A stretch of 64,000 nt of DNA from Clostridium ganghwense (GCF_026735165.1 NZ_JAPQES010000004.1:124001-188000), one strand, 5' to 3'; numbered from the stretch's first letter, positions 28,456 through 37,548 are shown. A program made the numbers and translations. The notes: generated by a model from the letters alone, not told the origin.

Positions 28456-28577
28456 TTATTCTGTTAAATTAACGAAATTCTTATTCACAATTATATATAT
28501 CATATTCAAAATTGTCAATAGGTTTTTGTAACAAAATATTAAATTTTTCTAAATTAATCTGTTAAAATAATATATGT

Positions 28578-28994
28578 TTATATTTTTAAAAAATTCTTAA
28601 TTTTCTTAATTAAATGTTCAACATTTTCTTCATCTTTAGCCATTTTTTCTACAGGACACGAATCAGTCTTTGTCCTATTCATTATATAAGGCACTTTTAA
28701 ATCATACTCAAAAGATATATTATTATCTTTTAAAACCTCTATGGCATTCTCACTTATCATTTTTGTGTAGATACATTTCAGATTAGCTTTTACACTTAAC
28801 ATAGCTGCAGCTTTTCCTATAACTTTATCTGCTAAAACTCCTCCATCTATAGTATCTTTTTTTTCTAATACAGCCATAAACAAAGGTTTTATGCCTCTTT
28901 CATTTTTCTCTACAACTACTTTTCCATCTTTAACTATTACAAGAGATAAATTGTTTTCTAGTAAATGTTTCTTTGCAAGTTCTATATCCTTCAC
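28578..28994 (-). CDS. DUF1893 family protein
   Basis: A 138-residue cytoplasmic protein of the DUF1893 family (cytidine-deaminase-like fold, function unknown). LVIVKDGKVVVEKNERGIKPL at the N terminus, GGVLADKVIGKAAA near residue 55 and the C-terminal NRTKTDSCPVEKM are the conserved blocks. The start codon is GTG with GGAGG 7 bases before it. It lies 19 bases downstream of the threonine aldolase gene and is probably co-transcribed. Confidence 0.8.
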   Translation of the reverse strand: MKDIELAKKHLLENNLSLVIVKDGKVVVEKNERGIKPLFMAVLEKKDTIDGGVLADKVIGKAAAMLSVKANLKCIYTKMISENAIEVLKDNNISFEYDLKVPYIMNRTKTDSCPVEKMAKDEENVEHLIKKIKNFLKI

Positions 28995-29013
28995 TTTAAA
29001 GCCTCCAAATAAA

Positions 29014-30045
29014 TTAATTCAATATTTCTTTTACACAGTTAACCACATGATAAACATCTTCCTTGCTTACCCAATAATTAGTTACAAATCTTATCTCTCC
29101 ATTTTCTTCTCCATTAATTTTAATTCCTTTATCTAATAAACCTTGCACAAGTTTTTCACTACTGCAACCTGTATCCTTTATTGTAAAAAACACCATATTT
29201 ATGTGCATATCTTCTTTTCTAACCTTTACTCCATCTATTTTTGAAAGCTCTTCACCTAATAATATTGCATTTTCATGATCAATTTTTAAATTATTTATCA
29301 TTTCTTTTAATGCTACAAGACCAGCTGCTGCTAAAACTCCAGCTTGGCGTAATCCCCCACCCATAAGCTTTCTATTTTTTCTAGCCTTATCTATAAATTC
29401 TTTGCTTCCTGCTAAAATAGAACCTACAGGTGCGCATAAACCTTTTGATAAACAGAACATAACTGAATCACAATATTTAGTTATTTCTTTTGCCTCTACT
29501 CCTAAATAAGTTGCTGCATTAAAAAGTCTAGCTCCATCTAGATGTACAGGCACATTATGTTTTTGAGCTACCTCATATATACCTTTCATTATACTTAAAG
29601 ATACAACTCTTCCATTAGAGTGTGCATTTTCAACACAAATAAGACCTGTTCCTGGAAAATGTATATCTTCATCAGCTTTTCTTATTCTATTTTCTATTTC
29701 CTTAGGATCTAATTCTCCTTTATTACTTACTATAGTTCTAAGCTGAACTCCTGCAATTACAGAAGCTGCCCCAACTTCATGGGCTACAATATGACAGTCA
29801 TCACCTAAAATCACCTCATCACCTCTATTACAATGAGTAAAAAGTGAAAGTTGGTTTCCAAATGTACCACTTGGCACAAATAAAGCTGCTTCCTTTCCAA
29901 CTACTTTTGCTGCATATTCTTCAAGCTCTCTCATAGTAGGATCATCACCATAAACATCATCCCCAACTATTGCATTAAACATAGCCTCTCTCATATTTGG
30001 TGTAGGCTGAGTAACCGTATCGCTCCTTAAATCTATATATTTCAT
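29014..30045 (-). CDS. ltaE: Low-specificity L-threonine aldolase
   Basis: A 343-residue PLP enzyme that splits L-threonine or L-allo-threonine into glycine and acetaldehyde. It opens with IDLRSDTVTQPT, a signature of the family, and contains GDDVYGDDPT, HLDGARLFNA (Asp that holds the PLP ring) and the Schiff-base Lys in CLSKGLCAPVGS (about 200). Length and motif order are normal. GGGGGAG precedes the ATG. First gene of a likely two-gene unit with DUF1893. Confidence 0.93.
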   Translation of the reverse strand: MKYIDLRSDTVTQPTPNMREAMFNAIVGDDVYGDDPTMRELEEYAAKVVGKEAALFVPSGTFGNQLSLFTHCNRGDEVILGDDCHIVAHEVGAASVIAGVQLRTIVSNKGELDPKEIENRIRKADEDIHFPGTGLICVENAHSNGRVVSLSIMKGIYEVAQKHNVPVHLDGARLFNAATYLGVEAKEITKYCDSVMFCLSKGLCAPVGSILAGSKEFIDKARKNRKLMGGGLRQAGVLAAAGLVALKEMINNLKIDHENAILLGEELSKIDGVKVRKEDMHINMVFFTIKDTGCSSEKLVQGLLDKGIKINGEENGEIRFVTNYWVSKEDVYHVVNCVKEILN

Positions 30046-30185
30046 CTTAACTCCCCCTGTTTTATAAAGATATTTTATTCACTATCATTGCATATTTTTG
30101 CATATTAATTTTATCAAACTATTCTAACAAATACAAATTATTAGCTTATTTGATATATACAATTTAATTAGTACTCTTTAATATG

Positions 30186-30224
30186 CAAAAAACTCTATAA
30201 ACAAATCATGTTGTTTATAGAGTT
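30186..30224 (-). terminator. Terminator of the ECF S-component gene
   Basis: A 12-bp stem AACTCTATAAAC / GTTTATAGAGTT followed on minus by a T run, 12 bases past the stop codon. Confidence 0.85.
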
Positions 30225-30235
30225 CACTCAACATC

Positions 30236-30778
30236 TTAATAGCCTCTACTTTCCACTCCTGATATAAGACTTCTTTTAATAGCATATATAACTAGTGGTA
30301 TAAAAATCAATTGAATTACTATTCCTGGAAGCCCTTTTATAAATAAACCAGCAGCAACTATTTTTAAATTAAAAGGTTTTCTCATAATCATATGTATTAT
30401 AGTATAAATGCCTGTAATATTAACAATTCTTCCAATAATCATAGCAACAATTAGTGAAGGATACACCCCTATTTTAGTTTTATTATATAATAACGAAACA
30501 AATAGTCCATATGTCCCTAATTCAAACATCATTACATAAACGAAAGGAAACGCTGGCATGCCCATAAAAAAATGACTTAATAATGGGGTTATTAATCCAG
30601 TTAATAATGCATACATTGGATTTAAAATAAATCCTCCAATTAAAATTGGTATATGCATTGGTAAAAATACTGCACCTGCATCTTTTCCAAAAATATGAAA
30701 AAACATAGGTAAAACCATGCCTAAAGCTATAATTAATGATGCTCTTACTAGTTGTTGAACATTTGTAGTTTTTTGCAT
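30236..30778 (-). CDS. ECF transporter substrate-binding (S) component
   Basis: A 180-residue membrane protein with about six helices, typical of the substrate-specific subunit of energy-coupling factor vitamin importers. The N-terminal pattern LVRASLIIALGMVLP and FLPMHIPILIGGF with small-residue AxxxA-like helix contacts matches S components. It would share the EcfA/EcfT module encoded elsewhere. Substrate cannot be assigned and no riboswitch is visible upstream. GGAGAG precedes the ATG. It follows the sigma-54 activator gene across a terminator. Confidence 0.78.
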   Translation of the reverse strand: MQKTTNVQQLVRASLIIALGMVLPMFFHIFGKDAGAVFLPMHIPILIGGFILNPMYALLTGLITPLLSHFFMGMPAFPFVYVMMFELGTYGLFVSLLYNKTKIGVYPSLIVAMIIGRIVNITGIYTIIHMIMRKPFNLKIVAAGLFIKGLPGIVIQLIFIPLVIYAIKRSLISGVESRGY

Positions 30779-30875
30779 AATATTCTCTCCTTTCCATAAT
30801 TATCTTAAATTTATAGCATTTTTTATACCAAATTTTTAAATGGCTATTTTTAAGCTTTTCACAATAAAATAAAAA

Positions 30876-30925
30876 AATATAATCTCATAATGAGATTATA
30901 TTTTTCTCATTATGAGATTATATCC
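30876..30925 (-). terminator. Terminator built from repeated ATAATCTCAT palindromes
   Basis: The palindrome TATAATCTCATAATGAGATTATA (given as its half TATAATCTCAT and its complement) at 30879-30901 is followed by a second partial copy, CTCATTATGAGATTATA. On minus the last stem is followed by seven T, so it ends the sigma-54 activator transcript. The tandem copies allow alternative folding or a dyad binding site. Confidence 0.7.
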
Positions 30926-30952
30926 GAATTTTTCTCAATTTGATACTAATCA

Positions 30953-32302
30953 TCAATCTATTTTTATTCTATACTTACTAATCTTTCTATAAATCGTTGC
31001 TCTGCTTATACCTAGAGCTTTAGCAGCTTCTTCTGGATTACCATCAAAAGCTATTAATGCTTTTTTTATGTTCTGCTCTTCAACTAATTTAAGCGGCAGT
31101 ATATCCTCTACTTTAAAATTTGATTTATTTATTTTTTCTCTTCTAAAATCATTTTCTAATTTAGGCTTATCTTTTAGGAATGTAAGCAAATACTTTTCAG
31201 TTATTATATCGTTATCACATAAATAATATGCCTTTTCTACAACATTTCTAAGTTCCCTTATATTCCCATTCCATTTGTAGTCATTTAACCTAGCTATAGC
31301 ACTACTCTCTATATCTTTACTTCCTTCTAAATTGTTTATATTTAATTTTTTTAGAAAATGTTTAGTTAGTGCTTCAATATCTTCTTCTCTCTCATTAAGC
31401 TTCATTAAACTAATTCCTATAACATTTAATCTATAATAAAGATCATATCTAAAATTCTTCTTATCCACTTCTTCTAATAAATTTCTATTAGTTGCTGCTA
31501 TTACCCTTACATTAATCTTTTTTTCATGAGTACATCCTACTCTTACTATTTTATGATTGTCCAATACTCTTAACAGCTTAGATTGAATATCAAGAGGAAG
31601 TTCTCCTATTTCATCTAAAAATATTGTTCCTCCATCAGCAAGCTCAAATTTCCCAGGATATCCCCCTTTATTGGCTCCTGTAAAAGCACCCTTTTCATAT
31701 CCAAAAAGTTCGCTTTCAAATAATTCCCTTGGAATAGCTGCACAGTTAACAGCAACAAAAGGTCCTTTTGCTCTACTACTATAATTATGTATTGCTTGTG
31801 CAAAGACCTCTTTTCCTGTTCCACTACATCCTTCTAAAAGAATATTACAATCTGTATTAGCTGCTTTTTTAGCATACTGTATAATTTTTTTCATTTTCTG
31901 ATTTTTTGTTATTATATCCTTAAAAGTATATGCAGCACTATATCCAACAACATTATTTACAACTTTATGAATGTGTTTTGTATCTCTAAAACTTATAACA
32001 ACACCGATAATTTTGCTATCACTTACTATAGGACCTAAATTTGTAACACACCTTATTTTATTTCCATTTGCAGTAAATGTACAATCTTGCCTCTTATAGC
32101 TTTCATTATATATCAGACACTTGTCCACTAATTTATAATTATTAAATATATCTTTTATATTTATTTTCATTAATACGTCTTTTTCTAATCCTAATATTCT
32201 TAAAGCCATCTTGTTAAAATCAGTTATATTAAGTTTATCATCCAAAATAAGAATTCCATCTGAAATACTATTAAATATCGCCTGTAATAATTCCTTTTCC
32301 AT
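30953..32302 (-). CDS. Sigma-54-dependent transcriptional activator with PAS domain
   Basis: A regulator of about 449 residues in three parts. An N-terminal PAS domain (residues 1-115) likely senses a small molecule or redox state. The central AAA+ domain has Walker A EGCSGTGKE, the sigma-54 contact loop GAFTGA, Walker B GGTIFLDEIGE and the R-finger region. The C-terminal Fis-type helix-turn-helix reads EEAAKALGISRATIYRKI. It should activate RpoN promoters; the targets are not evident nearby. ATG 32302 is preferred over GTG 32314, since GAAGGTG precedes it. Confidence 0.92.
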   Translation of the reverse strand: MEKELLQAIFNSISDGILILDDKLNITDFNKMALRILGLEKDVLMKINIKDIFNNYKLVDKCLIYNESYKRQDCTFTANGNKIRCVTNLGPIVSDSKIIGVVISFRDTKHIHKVVNNVVGYSAAYTFKDIITKNQKMKKIIQYAKKAANTDCNILLEGCSGTGKEVFAQAIHNYSSRAKGPFVAVNCAAIPRELFESELFGYEKGAFTGANKGGYPGKFELADGGTIFLDEIGELPLDIQSKLLRVLDNHKIVRVGCTHEKKINVRVIAATNRNLLEEVDKKNFRYDLYYRLNVIGISLMKLNEREEDIEALTKHFLKKLNINNLEGSKDIESSAIARLNDYKWNGNIRELRNVVEKAYYLCDNDIITEKYLLTFLKDKPKLENDFRREKINKSNFKVEDILPLKLVEEQNIKKALIAFDGNPEEAAKALGISRATIYRKISKYRIKID

Positions 32303-32403
32303 GATAATATACACCTTCTTTTTATAATAGAATTGTATATATTATCTCATATATATTATAAATATAAAATAGAAACTAACTAAATATTCTAATTATTTTT
32401 TAA

Positions 32404-32450
32404 AATCCAAATACCCCCCATAGAAAAATCTACAGAAGGTATTTTGGAAA
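32404..32450 (-). terminator. Terminator of the STAS-like gene
   Basis: Stem TCCAAAATACC / GGTATTTGGA with a long loop, followed on minus by TTTTAAAAAA. It lies 130-180 bases past the stop codon; the bases between show no gene. Confidence 0.6.
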
Positions 32451-32582
32451 CTTGGGATTTATATTTAATAAATATTGTTAGCAATTAATTATTTATATAC
32501 ATATTATTTTTATTATCATTTAATTTTTTTAAATTTTACATTTCCCCAAATTCATATTTGAAAATCTTTGTAATAAATTTCA

Positions 32583-32855
32583 TTAACAGTAAGAGGTTCC
32601 CATCAAAATTCTACTAAAATCCTTTTTGTTAGTTAAATTTTTAACTTTTAAATGGTCAATAACATGACTTCTTCCTTTTTTATACATCATTTCTGTTAAT
32701 AAATTAGCAAGAAATGAACAGGATACATTTTGCATATCTGAGAAATCCAATATTACATTTTCATCTAACTCACGACTTACCAATTCCCTTAAAATTATAG
32801 CATCTTCTGGCTTTATCTTAGCTCCTAATATTTCTTTAACCATAATTTCTTTCAT
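32583..32855 (-). CDS. STAS-like DUF4325 protein
   Basis: A 90-residue protein resembling the STAS-like DUF4325 family (anti-sigma-factor-antagonist-like fold). VILDFSDMQNVSCSFLANLL is the conserved central block. Such proteins are often partnered with ATPase-type kinases or ABC modules, but no partner is adjacent here. GGGGGAGG precedes the ATG. It is the only gene between two terminators. Confidence 0.72.
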   Translation of the reverse strand: MKEIMVKEILGAKIKPEDAIILRELVSRELDENVILDFSDMQNVSCSFLANLLTEMMYKKGRSHVIDHLKVKNLTNKKDFSRILMGTSYC

Positions 32856-33053
32856 ATTACATAACCTCCCCCACCTATTTTACTCTCTATATAAACCTTA
32901 TCTTAATTCTTCTTTCGTTAAAATCTGTTTCAAACTGTTTTATATTTTTCTCTATATCTGTAATATAACACATCCTTAAACGCTTGTCAACTATTTAACA
33001 AAGTTTTTTGATATTTTTTTATTTTTCAGTAATTTCTAATACAAATAAATATT

Positions 33054-33094
33054 AGCCTATATCTTAAATTACCATATAAAGTAAGATATAGGCT
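33054..33094. terminator. Hairpin in the spacer after the small Lys/Asn-rich gene
   Basis: A 13-bp stem AGCCTATATCTTA / TAAGATATAGGCT. The surrounding spacer (32856-33150) otherwise holds only A/T-rich sequence and, at its left end, the upstream region of the STAS-like gene. Confidence 0.6.
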
Positions 33095-33107
33095 TTGTTT
33101 GATAGAA

Positions 33108-33148
33108 AAATAGGCTCCCTGTATATTTTTAATCCTGAGCCTGCCTTT
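33108..33148 (-). terminator. Terminator of the small Lys/Asn-rich gene
   Basis: On minus, AGGCTC pairs with GAGCCT, followed by ATTTTT. It starts 2 bases after the stop codon. Confidence 0.55.
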
Positions 33149-33150
33149 TT

Positions 33151-33315
33151 CTATTTAAAATCATGTTTATTTTTTGCTTTAATACCACTTTCATTATATT
33201 GATTTTCTTCTATAGTTTGAACTATTTGATTTTTAGCAAACTGTCCTTGAGACTTAAAAGATTTTTTATTAAAATTTTTCTTATTCTCATTCTTAATCTG
33301 TTCACGGTCTTTCAT
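33151..33315 (-). CDS. Small hydrophilic Lys/Asn/Gln-rich protein, 54 residues
   Basis: A very polar, probably disordered 54-residue protein with no recognised family. Starting at ATG 33315 it has a strong ribosome site, TTGGAGGTGTC, 5-6 bases away; the frame extends upstream only through that site. Composition (Lys, Asn, Gln, no Cys or Trp) is reminiscent of small spore or stress proteins, but no family motif is seen. The same leader word GGAGGTGTCTTT occurs before the AMMECR1 gene at 38.67 kb. Confidence 0.6.
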   Translation of the reverse strand: MKDREQIKNENKKNFNKKSFKSQGQFAKNQIVQTIEENQYNESGIKAKNKHDFK

Positions 33316-33392
33316 CAAAGACACCTCCAAAATAATCACTAAATATATATAAATATATTTTCACTCTTTAGGATGTCCTTAAATTTTATTAA

Positions 33393-33920
33393 CTATTCTC
33401 CTAGTTTATATTCTTTATAAGTTTCCCATCTTCCATTTTTCCAAATTAAAATAGCTATATTATCAAAATAAAGATCAAATTTAGGATTAAATTTATTTAC
33501 ATACTCCCATATTTCATTAAACTTACTGCTAATCCTTCTTGAAACTATAGTGCAGTGAAATTTTTTATTTTTTCCTTCATGCTCCTTCCAAGAAAGCCAA
33601 TCTAATTTTTGTAATTCATCAATATATTTATCATGAACTTCTACTGCTTCATTTGAAGGAAAAATATCCATAAAAACTACATTATTTCTGAAACTATTAA
33701 ATCCTTTAATCTTAATTGTTGTTTTATAATTAATATTACAAAATTCTTTTGTAACTTTTTCTAATTCTTCTATATTATCAGCTTCAAAAGGTGCTTTTAT
33801 AGTAAAATGTGCAGGAAGCTTTTGCCTTTGTACTTTAAATCTTGTACATACATCACTTACTAATGTTTCGTGAAATCTCAAAGTTTCTCCCTTCAACAAG
33901 CAAACCACAACATATCGCAT
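33393..33920 (-). CDS. 2H phosphoesterase (2'-5' RNA ligase/LigT-like)
   Basis: A 175-residue member of the 2H phosphoesterase superfamily. The two catalytic HxT motifs are HFTI near residue 38 and HCTI near residue 125. These proteins act on 2',3'-cyclic or 2',5'-linked phosphates in RNA or nucleotides; the substrate here is unknown. GAGGAAG precedes the ATG. It stands alone on minus, divergent from the small protein at 34.08 kb. Confidence 0.85.
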   Translation of the reverse strand: MRYVVVCLLKGETLRFHETLVSDVCTRFKVQRQKLPAHFTIKAPFEADNIEELEKVTKEFCNINYKTTIKIKGFNSFRNNVVFMDIFPSNEAVEVHDKYIDELQKLDWLSWKEHEGKNKKFHCTIVSRRISSKFNEIWEYVNKFNPKFDLYFDNIAILIWKNGRWETYKEYKLGE

Positions 33921-34076
33921 AAACTATCTTCCTCCTCGTATACCTTCCTATTTTCCCTTATATAGTAATACATAATTTATCTAAATTAAATTCAAATAAC
34001 TTATTATGAATAGTTTCTGATTTTCTCTCATATTTATGTTATATATAAACAATTTGATGATAGGAAGGTGTTACTT

Positions 34077-34352
34077 ATGTATGATAAGTTAAAAAAAAGT
34101 CATAAACCTTACGCAAAAAAAATTATGTACGAACTATATCCTGATAAAATTTGTGATATAGATACTATATGCTCTAGATTTGTTAAAAAACGTCACAAAC
34201 TTGTACGGGCTTCTATAAAAGATTTAGAAAAATGTCGTTTAATTCAAATAACAGATGATTGTAAAAATAAAGATAGTGAAAAAAAATATATATTAACACG
34301 TGAAGGAAAAGCCTTACTAGATGCAGAAGTTGATCCGTCTTTTCAACTTTAA
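34077..34352 (+). CDS. Conserved-type small protein, possible winged helix
   Basis: A 91-residue protein not assigned to a family. A helical, Lys-rich N-terminal half is followed by KLVRASIKDLEKCRLIQIT and KYILTREGKALLDAE, which look like the recognition helix and wing of a winged-helix DNA-binding domain. ATG 34077 is used because AGGAAGG at about 34062-34068 is 8 bases upstream; GTG 34068 would overlap it. A terminator follows, so it is monocistronic. Confidence 0.6.
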   Translation: MYDKLKKSHKPYAKKIMYELYPDKICDIDTICSRFVKKRHKLVRASIKDLEKCRLIQITDDCKNKDSEKKYILTREGKALLDAEVDPSFQL

Positions 34353-34378
34353 GCATATAATATTTAGTAATACATTGG

Positions 34379-34416
34379 AAAAGGGTATTCTCATAATAAC
34401 ATAGAGTACCCTTTAT
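34379..34416. terminator. Bidirectional terminator
   Basis: Stem AAAGGGTATTCT / AGAGTACCCTTT (G:T pair in the centre) between the small plus-strand gene and the GGDEF-EAL gene on minus. Confidence 0.8.
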
Positions 34417-34429
34417 CTACATTTTTTTA

Positions 34430-36109
34430 TTACTTTGCTTTTATAGTTAACATATATTCAATTTCTTCAACAGGTACAGGTTTACTAAATAAATATCCTT
34501 GATACTCATCACAACCAATTTCACTTAAAAAATTTAATTGTTCTTTAGTTTCCACACCCTCAGATACAACCTTTATTTCTAACGCTTTTGCCATTGTAAT
34601 AGCTGCTTTAATAAGAGATTCATCTCTTTTATCTTTAGTTATTCCATCAACAAATAATTTGTCAATCTTAAGTACATCTATAGGAAATGTTTTTAAATAA
34701 CTTAATGATGAATATCCTGTTCCAAAATCATCTAGTGATATTTTTATATTCTTTTTCTTTAACTCAGTAACACTATTATAAGCATTTTTTATATCTTGCA
34801 TAGCTTCTGTTTCAGTTATTTCTATGCCTATAAAAGAAGGATTAATTCCTGTATTTTTAAGTATACCCTCTAATTTATCAACAAAATCTTGTTTACTAAA
34901 TAATTGTCCTGATATATTTACAGCAATATTTATTGGATTAACCTCTTTGTTTATCCACTCCTTAATCTGCAGGCAAGCTAACTCTATGACATGTTCATCT
35001 ATTTCATTAATAAGTCCTGTTTCTTCTGCTATTGATATAAACTCATTTGGATAAATTAACCCTTTTTCAGGATCTTTCCATCTTAATAGAGCTTCTAATC
35101 CTGTAATCTTTCCTGTTCTAATCTCTACCTTTGGTTGATAATGAAGAATAAACTCTCTTCTCTTTAATGCCTCTCTAAGACTTTCTGCGATTTCAAGTTT
35201 TTTCTCTGTATTCTCATTCATTGAATCAACATAAATTCTATATTTATTTCCCCCATCTTCTTTTGACCTATACATTGCAATATCAGCCTTTTTAAATAGT
35301 GTTTCTCCATCGAATCCATCTTCTGGGAAAATTGCAATTCCAATGCTACATGTAACATGAATATGTTTTTCTTTTAATACAAAGGTTTCTTTGAAAACAT
35401 CTATAATTCGCCTAGCAACACCTTCTATTTGAACTAGTTGTTTAGTATCATGTAATATTATTATAAACTCATCTCCACCCAATCGAGCAACCATATCTTC
35501 TTTTCTAATAGCTTTCCTTAATCTATTAGCAGCTTGTATTAAAAGTTCATCACCAACACTATGTCCAAATGTATCATTTACTAATTTAAACTTATCTAAA
35601 TCAATAAATAATACTGCTATCTTTGTATTATTTTTCGATGCTTGTTCTATAGATAACATTAACTCTTCTTTTATATATCTTCTATTTGGCAAATTGGTTA
35701 GTGGATCATTAAATGCAAAATATCTTAATTCTTCTAAAATTCTTTTCTTTTCTTTAATAGCTCTATAGAAACCATGAGCAATAAATATTATTCCTAATCC
35801 TAAAAAAGTTTTCTGAAATATATTATCTACCCACTCCGGAAATACAACAAACGAAAGTTCATCTATAGTATCAGTAAGTAATGATATACAAAAAAGTGCC
35901 CATCCAATATTTAAATATTTTATTTTAAACTCTAATGAAACACTCAAACTTATTACAGCAAAAATAAAAAATGCTCCTTCTATTATAAAGTCGTAGGTAT
36001 CTATTTCTAAATTTCTTTTAACTGCTATAAAATTTATTGATAAAAGTAATACTACTAAAAAGCCAATTATTATTATCTTTTTATTTTTTTTAAAGGCTTT
36101 TTTCCTCAT
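34430..36109 (-). CDS. Membrane GGDEF-EAL c-di-GMP enzyme
   Basis: A 559-residue protein that may make and/or break cyclic di-GMP. Four or so N-terminal helices (residues 10-115) form a membrane sensor. The GGDEF domain has the intact active site GGDEF at 211-215 and an RxxD product-inhibition site (R202-D205) five residues upstream. The EAL domain has EAL at 339-341 and the loop motif DDFGTGYSS, so both halves look catalytically competent. It is a natural candidate to feed the five c-di-GMP aptamers in this window. A 19-base triple repeat lies upstream. Confidence 0.92.
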   Translation of the reverse strand: MRKKAFKKNKKIIIIGFLVVLLLSINFIAVKRNLEIDTYDFIIEGAFFIFAVISLSVSLEFKIKYLNIGWALFCISLLTDTIDELSFVVFPEWVDNIFQKTFLGLGIIFIAHGFYRAIKEKKRILEELRYFAFNDPLTNLPNRRYIKEELMLSIEQASKNNTKIAVLFIDLDKFKLVNDTFGHSVGDELLIQAANRLRKAIRKEDMVARLGGDEFIIILHDTKQLVQIEGVARRIIDVFKETFVLKEKHIHVTCSIGIAIFPEDGFDGETLFKKADIAMYRSKEDGGNKYRIYVDSMNENTEKKLEIAESLREALKRREFILHYQPKVEIRTGKITGLEALLRWKDPEKGLIYPNEFISIAEETGLINEIDEHVIELACLQIKEWINKEVNPINIAVNISGQLFSKQDFVDKLEGILKNTGINPSFIGIEITETEAMQDIKNAYNSVTELKKKNIKISLDDFGTGYSSLSYLKTFPIDVLKIDKLFVDGITKDKRDESLIKAAITMAKALEIKVVSEGVETKEQLNFLSEIGCDEYQGYLFSKPVPVEEIEYMLTIKAK

Positions 36110-36153
36110 ATGCTCCTATCTCCTATTGCAAATCACCAAAATTTATTTTTACT

Positions 36154-36210
36154 ATATTTTTATAAATTCATTATATTTTTATAAATTCATTATATTTTTA
36201 TAAATTCATT
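36154..36210. repeat. Three exact tandem copies of a 19-base unit
   Basis: The unit ATATTTTTATAAATTCATT occurs three times without any change at 36154, 36173 and 36192, just upstream of the GGDEF-EAL gene. Copy number could vary and alter promoter spacing. Confidence 0.95.
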
Positions 36211-36217
36211 ATAATTG

Positions 36218-36262
36218 TAAAAAACCAGAACACAATTACAGGTTTTATCTGTATTTGTGTCC
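36218..36262 (-). terminator. Terminator of the DUF1292-like gene
   Basis: A 12-bp stem ACACAATTACAG / CTGTATTTGTGT (one mismatch), followed on minus by TGG and six T. Confidence 0.8.
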
Positions 36263-36272
36263 TAACTTTTCT

Positions 36273-36512
36273 TTATTGATTGTGTCTAGTGTTATATGCT
36301 TCTAAAACTCTTTTAAATTCTGCACCAGCACCTATTGAAGTATATTCTACTTCTCCATTTCTATTAACCTCTCTATAAGCATTAGCCTCATCTGATCCCT
36401 GTTGTGATACTATAACATATTTATCATTTGCAATTTTTATAGCGTCTACTACTACTAATTCTACTTTCTTTCCTAACTCATTTTTAACTGTTATGGTTTG
36501 TTTAGTTTCCAT
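36273..36512 (-). CDS. Small DUF1292-like protein
   Basis: A 79-residue protein with a beta-rich core (KVELVVVDAIKIANDKYVIVS) and an EYTSIGAGAEFKRVLEAY end that resembles DUF1292 proteins. Function is unknown. AAAGGGAGAG precedes the ATG. It is monocistronic, ended by a clear terminator. Confidence 0.65.
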   Translation of the reverse strand: METKQTITVKNELGKKVELVVVDAIKIANDKYVIVSQQGSDEANAYREVNRNGEVEYTSIGAGAEFKRVLEAYNTRHNQ

Positions 36513-36647
36513 ACTAAATCTCTCCCTTTATTAAATATGTGCTAATTTATTCTTATAATTATATTTCCCTATTAAGACTAAATATATTTATTTGATTCTT
36601 TATTTTCCCACTTAATATAAAAAATGAAATTTTAAATTATATATAAC

Positions 36648-36686
36648 AAAAGGAACTATGCAGCTCTAAATGCTATAGTTCCTTTT
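36648..36686 (-). terminator. Terminator of the chagasin-like gene
   Basis: A 12-bp perfect stem AAAAGGAACTAT / ATAGTTCCTTTT with a 15-base loop and T run on minus, 24 bases past the stop. Confidence 0.85.
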
Positions 36687-36709
36687 TATCTATTAATCAT
36701 TTACTATAT

Positions 36710-37447
36710 TTAGTTAAATAATCCTTGTAACTTTTGAATTATACTTTGTATAATGTTTGACTTTTCAGTTGAATTATCAACTTTTGTATTAATAATCTGC
36801 AATTTGGTTTCTTTATTATCTTTGTAAGGATTAATTTTTGAATCTTTTTGTACAACAGATACCTTATACTTATAAGTTTTTATACTCTTTTCTTTTCCTT
36901 CCCACTCTCTATACAAGTTAAATGTTATTGTTGTTGAACCTTCTTTTTTAGCTTTAAATCCCCAATAGTGATTAGATGGACTTCCTACTAAATCTTTATT
37001 TATTTCTTCTACACCATCTGCTGTAAATTCGATAATATCAGGATTTTCAATAGTATAATTCCACGTATATCCTGTTGATGCATTCTCTGTTAACTTAACT
37101 GCTATCGTCTGATCTTTCTTCATGTATTTTTCTTTTTTTGTATTTTCATTCATAACTGTAACAGGAAAATCTCCTACATATGCTGATACTCTTTCTCTGT
37201 CATCTATTCCAATTATTTCAACATTTAATTTTTTATTATCTTCATTAGATATATATTTTCCTGTTTTCTCATCAAAATTTGGAGTACCACCTATAAACAC
37301 TTCATCTTCTTGTAGTTTATTATCTGCTTTTACTGCTGTTTTAATAGTTTTTTTATGTGTATTTTCAACTGCCTTAACTGTTGTAAATGAAGCTGTTACT
37401 AAAGTAGCCAATAATGCTAAACATACTATATTTTTTGTATTTTTCAT
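36710..37447 (-). CDS. Secreted chagasin-family (I42) cysteine protease inhibitor
   Basis: A 245-residue exported protein. Starting at ATG 37447 (AAGGGGAAGG upstream) gives a signal peptide ending near VKAVE. Residues about 110-200 carry the chagasin motifs: STGYTWNY (the TGYxW loop), GSPSNHYWGFKA and the REWEG...YKYKV end strands. Chagasins plug the active site of papain-like cysteine proteases. A 40-residue Lys/Asn-rich tail follows. Targets could be the organism's own secreted proteases or host enzymes. The in-frame extension upstream to 37528 lacks a ribosome site. Confidence 0.82.
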   Translation of the reverse strand: MKNTKNIVCLALLATLVTASFTTVKAVENTHKKTIKTAVKADNKLQEDEVFIGGTPNFDEKTGKYISNEDNKKLNVEIIGIDDRERVSAYVGDFPVTVMNENTKKEKYMKKDQTIAVKLTENASTGYTWNYTIENPDIIEFTADGVEEINKDLVGSPSNHYWGFKAKKEGSTTITFNLYREWEGKEKSIKTYKYKVSVVQKDSKINPYKDNKETKLQIINTKVDNSTEKSNIIQSIIQKLQGLFN

Positions 37448-37548
37448 ATTACCTTCCCCTTTTATTATAATTTTTATAATTTGTAATACATAAAGTAATA
37501 CGCACAAAAAATATAAAAGTTCGCTCATTTCAAAAAATTTAGTTTTAT

